DNA of 64,000 nucleotides from Dolomedes plantarius (lineage: Eukaryota; Arthropoda; Arachnida; Araneae; Dolomedidae). This document shows positions 56,995-64,000 of the stretch, in pieces. The notes beneath the pieces were generated by a model. That model was not told the origin of the DNA and did no database searches. It saw only the letters and a program-made list of their open reading frames with translations. Each line of letters starts with the position of its first letter. Position 1 is the stretch's first letter. The DNA lies in contig OU015490.1 of the NCBI GenBank assembly GCA_907164885.2, positions 19,690,613 through 19,754,612 of the forward strand. The letters run 5' to 3'. The translations under genes were made by a program, and so were the position numbers.

Positions 56995-57480
56995 TGTAAT
57001 TGAAAACTGACAATTGTCCTCTCTGATTTCTCTGATTTTTTTAATGATTTTGCTCTGCACAGTTTGAAAATCTTTCATAAATAAAATTTTTGTTTGGCTA
57101 GGTCTACTAGGAAGGAGCGCACTAGATGCTTTAAAAGCTCGTCTTATCAATGAACTATTGTCAAGCTGATGAAATGTCATACCATCTACAGCAACTAATT
57201 TTGCTATAACCTCTTCAACAGACTGTACATTTTTTGTGAAACAGTCTTCAATTTTTCGAGATTTCAATTTGGGCTCGTCGTCATCACAAAATTTAGAACA
57301 TGTTAATACTTCAATTTGATGTTTTGTCTTCATGTGGCTTATCAAACTTTTTGTACTTGAACCCGAAGCCTTTAAGATTGAACAAATATTGCATTTTACT
57401 GTTTCTTGTGGTTTGTTAAACAGAAAATGTTTCCCTACTCCAGATTTGCGCTTCGAGCTTACGTCCTCAAAAATATTCAT
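56995..57480 (-). pseudogene. hAT-B transposase, N-terminal part with BED finger
   Basis: Starts MNIFEDVSSKRKSGVGKHFL at 57480. The BED zinc finger is VKCNICSILKASGSSTKSLI then SHMKTKH (CxxC...HxxxxH). It continues DCFTKNVQSVEEVIAKLVAV and LIRRAFKASSALLPSRPSQT and is cut at EDNCQFS by the end of the Tc1-like element. DNA-binding part only. Confidence 0.87.
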
Positions 57481-58360
57481 TTTAGGGATTTTAAACTGTA
57501 ATAAAATCGAATAATTAAAATTTGTAACTAACACAGCTAAGCTACACAGCATCAGAAAAGTGCGCAAACATGCACTTAATTATACGATGGCGTATACCCA
57601 CATTAAAAAGTTATTTTAAAACAATACATACCTAATAAAAGAATAATAACTTCAAAAATGATAATATTTGAAATCCGACGTGTATATCCAAGAAACAAAA
57701 GGTCGAAGAAATTTCAAATCAGAGCAATTCCAAATAATCGAAGAGTCCAGTTAAAATCGAGAGTGGGAGAGCTATCTAAACTATCTAAGTTTATTTACTA
57801 TTTACATAAAAATATAAAATTAAATATTAATTTCGAGAGCAGCATGTTAGCTCGTTATCAGGTGAGAGATCCAAGTCGATTGCGTCACTCTAGGACGTTA
57901 CAAAAAACTTCCTTCAATTGCACGCTTTCTATATGGGTGGGTCCACAGAATATTGTTTAACTACGCAATAGAAAGTAGCGAGAACACAACACAACGAGAT
58001 ATATAACTAGACTAAGCAAACACAAGCCACAGAAAGCAGGCATGGTCGTATAGCTGAAGTATTGCGCAATTCACACTGCATAATGTATGTGCTGCTGGGA
58101 ATCCCCAACTCATAAACTTGAGTGAAATACAGCTATGGCGTACGCCGCCGCCAATATATCTCCATCTCATTGCTTTTTTATTTATTTGTTGGATAGCCGT
58201 ACCGAGTCCGACTTGTTAAATTCGGTCTTGGTTCTAAATTAAGGAATATAATTGGTATTCTATTGTATCAGATAAATAACTAATTCCCCGGGTTTACATT
58301 AAAAATTCCCCGGATTTCGGGTTCGTAAAATCTTTGAAAAACCCGGGTCAAAAATCCTAG

Positions 58361-58603
58361 TGTAGCAGGACACCCTCAACTCAACTTTTATCTGACAATA
58401 ACCCCGCCCAGAACTCAACGTCTAGTTCAGAGAGAGTAGAGTGGAGAGACACAGAGGACTTGCGCCATCCGCGCGCTGTTAATTTTTAATCCTTAAAAAT
58501 ATATTCTTTAACTTCATGTAAATAGTTTTGTTCAATGTTTTGTTTTCAAGTAAAGTGTGTGTATGTGCTAATTCTGGTGTCATCTCTGCATCCCTCCTCG
58601 ACA
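58361..58603. repeat. Solo LTR with 4-bp TSD CTAG
   Basis: 243 bp beginning TGTAGCAGGACACC and ending CCTCCTCGACA, flanked by CTAG at 58357-58360 and 58604-58607. It splits the right end of hAT-B. The TG...CA ends and 4-bp TSD suit a Gypsy-type solo LTR left by recombination. It is a different family from the LTRs at 35417 and 39883, though both start TGTAG. Confidence 0.82.
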
Positions 58604-58607
58604 CTAG

Positions 58608-59240
58608 TAGCAACAGATAAGATATTTCTTAGAGGGATTTCTCTTTCTTTTAAAAACTCTTGCAATGCAAGAAATATTGATTTCCCCTTGGTATCAGTTT
58701 GCAAATAATAATTCTTAGCATATTTTTTCTTCTTGTATGAATCGCACGTATGCTAAAATTAAGGCCTCATTTCCTGGCAAAGTTGACTCACCAATATGAA
58801 TAGAGAACTGGGATGTTTTTAAATACTCACATGAGTCTTCAACATCTTGAGCCATTTCATCAATTCTTCTTTGAACTGTATTATTGCACAATCGAATTTT
58901 CTTTGAAATTTCAGAAGCTGGCTTGTGTAGCATAGTGCGTATTACTTCAGTTATAGCCAGTAGAATTAGTTCTTCCCCAATAGTATGCGGTTTTCTCGAT
59001 TTAGCAGTCATTAGAGAAATATTACATGAAGTACGTAACCCATCGTCACAACCTTTGGATTCTACTGAGAAGAATTTTGCTAATGTCGGCTTTCTCAAAA
59101 AATTTTAATTCATTGCTTTAAAATAAGATAAAGTTTTATCTTCCTTATCAGCAAGTACCTTTTCAAATGTTCTAGTAATATTTATGCCTTCATCGCTAAA
59201 ATATAGAATTACCTTTTCAAGCAATGAATTAATTTTAAAA
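58608..59240 (-). pseudogene. hAT-A transposase, N-terminal part
   Basis: Reads LADKEDKTLSYFKAMN, a stop, then LRKPTLAKFFSVES, TSCNISLMTAKSRKPHTIGE, VIRTMLHKPASEISKKIRLC and NNTVQRRIDEMAQDVEDSCE, and ends IPLRNILSVAT exactly at the hAT-B insertion. Same family as 53985-54999. An upstream BED finger was not found. Confidence 0.87.
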
Positions 59241-59250
59241 AAGAGTTAAG

Positions 59251-59607
59251 AGTCTTAAATTAATTTTCCCTTCTTTAAATAATTATTCCTTATTAACGCA
59301 CAACTTATTTTACAATTAACACAGATTATTTGATAAATATAAATAGAATGGCGTAACTATAAATTTTCGGCAGTTGCTCGAAATGTCAGTATTCTCTACT
59401 TCTAACTCTGCACTTAAAGAAAAAAATTACAAAAGGAAAAATAAGCAAATAAAAAAATCCACAAAACTTAATTGGAGACTAGTTAATATGTGAGCCATAC
59501 AGAAAATAATCAGAGAAAAAGAACTTTAAGTTCTCGCTTGTCTCTCCTTCGATTTTGATAAAGGATTATGGTAAAGGAGTTGTACATCAGCAATATATAA
59601 TTCGGAA

Positions 59608-59638
<31 letters not shown>
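59251..59638. other. Unassigned repeat-derived DNA with (AT)n
   Basis: No recognisable gene. Ends in an (AT)n run at about 59611-59638. It may include the 5' part of hAT-A, but no terminus was seen. Confidence 0.4.
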
Positions 59639-59728
59639 CCTGTTTGGATCGATTTTATAAACTCTTTGACTCAGTGCTAGAGTTCTTAGAAAACAATATG
59701 ATAATTTACGAGTCAACTTAATCGATTC
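59639..59728 (+). mobile_element. Second, inverted fragment of hAT-A transposase
   Basis: This 90-bp stretch is an inverse copy, with few differences, of 54614-54703 in the hAT-A transposase (TTTGGATCGATTTTATAAAC ... GAGTCAACTTAATCGATTCT). It shows that at least two copies of this family are present here. Confidence 0.85.
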
Positions 59729-59734
59729 TATATA

Positions 59735-60520
59735 TACAGAGGCTGTTCGCACATTTTTTAGACGATTTTGGTAAGCGGTAATAAAAAATTGTTTGCTGCA
59801 AAAGAAATAATTGCAATTGTACTATATTTTAAAAAGTCTAAATTATCGTCTGCGGCTTGAAAGTTTTGTTTTTATTCAAAATGGCGTTTTTAACAAAGCA
59901 GTGGTTCGAAGGCTACATTTATGCTCTTTCCGAAGAGAAATATGCATACTCCGTTATCCAAAAACGGTGTGAGAGTCATGGTTTTGTGATATCTAAAGCG
60001 TCGATAGGTAATATCGTCAACAAGAAAGGGAAAAAAACGTCAAATTGGAGCTTCAAGTGGAACAAAAATTCCAAACAAGTATCCAAGGAAAAAACGGACA
60101 TCTTCGACTACTGCAAAGGTACGTTGTTTAATGTTAAAAGAAAATCCCCCTAGTCAAAGGACAGTTGCAAAATCATTAAAATGCTCGGTGTCCACTGTAA
60201 ACAAAATGATAAACGTTGATTTAAATCTTAAGAAAGCGAAAAAAACGCAATGTGCATCGTCTTCTTCCAAATCATATCGCTGAACGCAGGACACGCTGCA
60301 GAATTCTATATGAGAAACACTTATCCAAAGAAAAATGGAAAACAATTGTCACAATAGATGAATCATGGGTGTATTTAAATGATTGCAACAAAAAAAGAGC
60401 CATTTATTATCATAAAAGGGGAGAAAAAAATTTAAGTATATGGTTCAAAGAATCGAAAGAAAGTTTTTCTAAGGGATTCATGATTGTTGCTGGTTTTTCT
60501 TATAATGGCAAGTTATAAGA
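59735..60520 (+). pseudogene. Mariner-like transposase relic
   Basis: MAFLTKQWFEGYIYALSEEK begins at 59881 and leads into a helix-turn-helix region (FVISKASIGNIVNKKGKK). After a frame change it reads NPPSQRTVAKSLKCSVSTVN, LPNHIAERRTRCRILYEKHL and KTIVTIDESWVYLNDCNKKR (first catalytic Asp), ending KGFMIVAGFSYNGK. The second half with the other two catalytic acids is missing. GAGGCTGTTCGCACATTTTT at 59740 may belong to its left end. Frame breaks and truncation make it inactive. Confidence 0.72.
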
Positions 60521-60793
60521 ATTGTTATTCATTTGTCTGCTTACAACTTTTTCGGTATTCATCCCTTATCTTTATAGCCCGAAATAGTGGCGCTGATGTT
60601 CACTACAGAGTCGTGAATTTGTATTTTGATGTTTTACTTGCCTTTTATGCAAATTCTCGGGTGCGCCGACAACAACAGCGCCATATTGCCCCCTATCGGC
60701 GACTTCTGGATTTTTTTAAAAATTATTATTATTATTAATTTTTTTAACGGAAACTCTTTCCCTTGTCGTCCTTAGTCACTCTGTCAAATTTGT

Positions 60794-60851
60794 CTGATAG
60801 ATCGCGCTACACAGGGTTGTCTGATAGATCGCGCTACACATGGCTCTGAGT
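60794..60851. repeat. Two-copy tandem repeat, 28-bp unit
   Basis: TTGTCTGATAGATCGCGCTA occurs twice in succession, each followed by CACA. Confidence 0.85.
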
Positions 60852-61099
60852 AGTGTCAGTTTAAAAAAAATCCCCCTGTATATTAGCTTTTTACCCGGCG
60901 TTGCCCGGGTATTTATTTATCCTTTTTTTTATTACACGGGAAAAGTAATGAATTCTACTTATAGTATCAAATCTAAGTAATTTTATTTACAGGTATTTAA
61001 AAGTATATATACAGTATATAAATTATAAAGTAAAATTACAAATTCGCTATAATATTAATTTAACCTAAAACCTGATCAAAACCAATCTTTTTAGTTTTC

Positions 61100-61770
61100 C
61101 CGCCAGGAGCAAGAAAAAATAAATTCTTGGGTTAATCCATCCTTGAGCAAGAAGCATAAAGTTGTCCGTGGGAGAAACATGGCGATCTCAAATCCATTCT
61201 GCAGCACTTAATAGTCTGCTCCTGTGATTTGTTGATAGTGATCGACAACGCAAGTCTCGCTGGGAATTGCAATCTCTTAAAGTTAAAAGGGAGATCCGTC
61301 GGAATGAGTCGGAATGAGTCGGAGAGGGTGAAACATTTTTTATCCGTGGGATAAAAAATGTTTCACCCTCTCCCTTTCCTGTTAAGATTGTCGCTTCAAT
61401 GATATTGCCCAGCATCTTCTTTACACACAGCCTTGTGCCGGTGCAAAGTTTTGGCGGGTCGAGGTTCCGTAGTAAAATAATTGGAGATCCGACTTTAAGT
61501 AAAAGACGTTGTGGTGGCAACCCAGCCGGATCAAAGGCGTTTAAGAACTCTGTTGGGAAATTGACGACCTCATCGGCATATACTACGGTATCGATATATT
61601 TGTAATCCTTGACTACGCCTGGTAAGATGGAAAGTATTCGATTGTTTATTTCTTGTACATGTTCATTTTTAGGAGCCCTCTCTCGCAACCACTTGAAATT
61701 GGGACAGTTTTGGAAAACAGCCGGATAGATTGCATCTATATGCTTTATAAATATGTCATCAACTCCCTAG
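61100..61770 (-). pseudogene. Helitron helicase C-terminal fragment
   Basis: The minus strand reads DDIFIKHIDAIYPAVFQNCP, LRERAPKNEHVQEINNRILS, GSPIILLRNLDPPKLCTGTR and GKGEGETFFIPRI, then an inverted duplication disrupts the frame. The end is still readable as PCFSHGQLYASCSRMD (motif VI). Related to but distinct from the helicase at 50939-52058. No Walker motifs remain. Confidence 0.85.
61321..61373. repeat. Perfect palindrome, 25-bp arms, 3-bp centre
   Basis: GGAGAGGGTGAAACATTTTT at 61321 and on to 61345 is repeated exactly inverted at 61349-61373 with GTG between. A direct repeat of GGAATGAGTC sits just beside it (61301-61320). It interrupts the helicase fragment. Confidence 0.95.
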
Positions 61771-62774
61771 ATAAATTATGTTTTCAGAGCCTCTTCTTAT
61801 TTTAATATGTAGTGGTATTTAGCTATCCCAAAATTCGGGAATTTTTTAAAATTCATGCCCAAATGAAAACAACATATTGTAGGAAATAATAGAAATTTTG
61901 GTATAGGTTTTAGGTTAAAAATTTCATGAAAAAATATTAATTAGTTCAGGTGATATCTTGCGCGGCTTACAGCAACTTAGGCAAAATAAAATGATATAAA
62001 CATATGAAATACAATACAAATAATTATGTCAACATAAATAATTATAAAATATTTTTCATATATTGCCTTAAATTGTATGTTATGTGTAGTATTAGAACAA
62101 AACATCTTTTACAGTTTTGACGACAAAAAAAAAAATATTGTAAAAAGATATTATGTTTTGTTAATGCGAGCACGCTGTAAAATTAGGAGGAACTCACAGT
62201 TGAAAGAAACTAATCCCTATTTTTTTGCGTTCAAATAAATACTGTGAAAATAAGCAATTCTGTGTTTGGTTTGGTCTCCCGCGCTCGGCCATAAAACTCA
62301 CCCCTGTAGCAAAGTGCATATATACCTCTAATTATTTAACAACCTCCAATTATTTAACAACCTCTCAATGTCCTTGGTCCCACCTTGAATATTTTCCCAA
62401 ACTGTGTAAATGTGTGCCTAATTATTATTATTATTATTTTTGCATTAGCGGTACTCAAAGCCCATATGGTCCGGATATAGTTAAGACGGTCCAGTTTAAA
62501 CTTTAAAGAAGATATGTTAGGCGGAATCATCAGTGACCGCAAGTGATTAAACTACGTGGAAATGGGAGGCCTCTTCGAGCAAAAAATAGATTGAGGGGTA
62601 CTGCCCAAGATGCTCAGGGCTGTAAATAAGACCAAATATAGAAACCAAGTCACTAGATACTTAACAAGTCTCACTATACATGATTGTTTCCCACCTAGGT
62701 CTTCCCCGTACACTGTGTGTCAAGTGTCCTCGGAATATTTTAGAATTGTCTTGTCTTCTTTCTTTATGCTTTCA
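61771..62774. other. No gene recognised
   Basis: AT-rich DNA. A 19-bp direct repeat (AATTATTTAACAACCTC, twice at about 62330-62367) and an (ATT)n run at about 62420-62436 are the only structures seen. Confidence 0.6.
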
Positions 62775-62871
62775 CCGCCCCCCCCCCCCAAAATGTCCCC
62801 AGACGCGATACCGCCCCCTGGATCGATCCAGCGCCCCCTGGGGGCGGTATCGCCCACTTTGGGAACCCCTG
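62775..62871. mobile_element. hAT-type terminus with palindromes
   Basis: Ends GGGAACCCCTG, the inverse of the CAGGGGTTCCC terminus at 53643. It contains 14-bp inverted arms GCGATACCGCCCCC (62805-62818) and its inverse (62840-62853) around a perfect TGGATCGATCCA. Flanks do not match those at 53643, so it is a separate insertion remnant. Confidence 0.6.
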
Positions 62872-63700
62872 GTCTACATCCTCACTGAAATTTTTGAATA
62901 GTCTCCGTGTAAGACGAGTTGCACGCCAAGCCAAATTTTTTGGCGCAGCCCTTTCCATGCTTCCCATCTTATGTCATGTAAGACAGTTTACTTTTTTTGA
63001 AAAAATAAAATTAGAGTATTAAGAAATTATAAATAAATGCAATTTACTTTCAAATTATCTGTCAGTGTCTCTTTTTTTTTTTTAGTTATAAAAATGCAGT
63101 TTATTATTAAAGTGCGTCGTTCTTCTAGGAAACAAAAAAAAAATGTTTTTACGTAGTTTATGGTTTCAGACATGTTTGTGTCGATCATACCTGTAACGTG
63201 CGTTCGTTTTACATAATTTAAAGATTTTTCTAATTACTGTCATAAGTAATCAGTAAGTAAATGTTTGCATGCATATAAATTTACATTCAAATATCTGTTA
63301 TAACATATATGGTGTGTAAATGATGGTTAATTTATTAAATTGTAACAGAGAAAACGTGAAGCTTTACCTTTTAAAAAAAAAAATTGATAAAATTGTCACG
63401 TTTGTTTTTATTCCTAAGTAATGTTTTTGAGTAAGAAACTGACATATAGATATGATTTTAGTATAAGCATGAAACAGTCAATCATTTCATATGAATTCTG
63501 CTTGATGGTTCACTTGACGAACAGTTTAGCTGTATCTGATGGCATTGGTCTAGTGTATGGGTCTTCGCAGGCCACAGCAATAAATTGGCAAATTTCCGCA
63601 GGCTATTCATATGTGAAATAAGTAGTATAGGTAGAGGAAAAAATGTATTATTAGCAAACAAACTTCAGCCTTTGAGATTATCTCTTGATTTGCTTTTTAT
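62872..63700. other. No gene recognised
   Basis: AT-rich DNA with poly-A and poly-T runs. The short open stretch at 63421-63621 has no recognisable motif and is not called. Confidence 0.55.
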
Positions 63701-63708
63701 AGCATAAC

Positions 63709-63745
63709 TAGCTGAAAACCCGTACTTCGCTACGGAGTACATTCA
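63709..63745 (-). mobile_element. Helitron 3' terminus (third copy)
   Basis: On the minus strand CCGTAGCGAAGTACGG can form a short hairpin and is followed by GTTTTCAGCTAG before T, the CTRR-type end of a Helitron. From here to 64000 only AT-rich repeats (two copies of GATCAATGTATGCAATT-like sequence and (AT)n) are seen; the rest of the element would lie to the right. Confidence 0.65.
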
Positions 63746-64000
63746 AATTAAATACAACGGTCAATGTATGCAATTCATGCCAAATATATATATATATATA
63801 TTATATGATAAATATGACGATCAATGTATGCAATTGATGTAATATATATATATGTATATTTATAAGAAAATCGTAAAGGATAATTTTATAGACAAAATAA
63901 TGTAGAAGAAAATATTCAGATGAAATCTAATATAAAGAATACTAAAGAATATAGTACAGTTAATATAGTACAGTTTGTAGAACATTTCTTTTACTGTATT

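Larger units (their letters stand above)
55000..58606 (-). mobile_element. hAT element B (BED-finger type), 8-bp TSD GTAGCAAC
   Basis: Left end TAGGGTTTTCGATTTTGA, right end GGTCAAAAATCCTA, with internal AAACCCGGGTTT repeats at both sides. GTAGCAAC flanks it at 54992-54999 and 58607-58614. It contains a minus-strand transposase in two pieces, a Tc1-like element between them and a solo LTR in its right end. The segment 57570-58320 has no recognisable gene and is probably its 5' region. Confidence 0.88.
53643..59250 (-). mobile_element. hAT element A, split by hAT element B
   Basis: The left end CAGGGGTTCCCAAACTTA is a hAT terminus. The minus-strand transposase occupies 58608-59240 (N part) and 53985-54999 (C part), continuous in meaning across an insertion at 55000-58606. 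No right terminus with a matching TSD was found, so the right boundary is only where transposase similarity stops. Confidence 0.7.
60887..61770 (-). mobile_element. Helitron 3' fragment (second copy)
   Basis: On the minus strand a helicase C-terminus leads to a hairpin (ACCCGGGCAACGCCGGGT) and then AAAAAGCTAA before a T. A hairpin close to a CTRR end is the standard Helitron 3' terminus. Only the last part of the element is present. Confidence 0.8.

Noticed and set aside
57658..57960. 100-codon + strand ORF in hAT-B
   Set aside because: No recognisable motif and antisense to the transposase; it lies in the probable 5' region of hAT-B.
53643..62871. One large hAT element from CAGGGGTTCCC at 53643 to GGGAACCCCTG at 62871
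   Set aside because: The terminal bases match, but the 8-bp flanks (GATAATTC and GTCTACAT) do not, and the inner terminal sequences differ beyond the first bases.
1..64000. CRISPR arrays, bacterial operons, rRNA
   Set aside because: No regularly spaced repeats, operon structure or rRNA sequence. Spliced genes and eukaryotic transposons exclude a prokaryotic reading.

Overview
This is AT-rich animal DNA carrying one recognisable host gene and many transposable elements. The host gene is the 3' part of TAF4, a subunit of the general transcription factor TFIID, on the + strand. Twelve coding exons (3750-22152) have canonical splice sites and consistent phases, giving 469 codons plus a stop. The 5' exons, including the N-terminal low-complexity region, lie off the left edge. 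The large introns, the base composition and the mix of Tc1/mariner, hAT, Helitron, PIF/Harbinger, piggyBac and Gypsy elements fit an arthropod; several transposon proteins resemble those I associate with spiders, but that is an inference.

Layout. (1) 1-22152: TAF4 exons and introns. The introns hold mostly short, non-autonomous or truncated elements, several bounded by clear target-site duplications (TSDs): a mariner-type MITE, two LINE tails, a pair of ~608-bp MITEs with 6-bp TSDs, a piggyBac-type MITE and an internally deleted piggyBac, a hAT-type MITE, a mariner relic, a pogo-type MITE and a ~110-bp-arm inverted repeat. (2) 22153-35416: no protein gene recognised. This is T-rich DNA with several AATAAA signals, probably a long TAF4 3' UTR followed by intergenic DNA, with a few SINE, hAT and pogo-type MITEs. 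(3) 35417-40171: a young Gypsy-type LTR retrotransposon. Its LTRs differ at only 3 of 268 positions, yet gag-pol is broken in several places. (4) About 40880-52075: a Helitron-type helicase gene interrupted by an 8.8-kb hAT element. That hAT contains PIF/Harbinger elements and a Tc1-like element; the Tc1 is split by another hAT, which itself contains a palindromic Tc1. That makes five levels of nesting, most levels bounded by TSDs. (5) 52416-53596: a CACAG-ended DNA element with a conserved-looking, broken ORF of unknown function. (6) 53643-59250: a second nest. A hAT transposase gene is split by another BED-finger hAT (TSD GTAGCAAC), which holds a Tc1-like element and a solo LTR (TSD CTAG). 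(7) 59639-64000: fragments of hAT, mariner and Helitron elements.

TAF4 is the only gene here likely to serve the host. Its product would pair with TAF12 through a histone fold and help assemble TFIID. The elements are almost all dead copies. Their value is historical: TSDs and reading frames that resume on both sides of insertions give an explicit order of events. I saw no CRISPR array, rRNA or intact tRNA gene.
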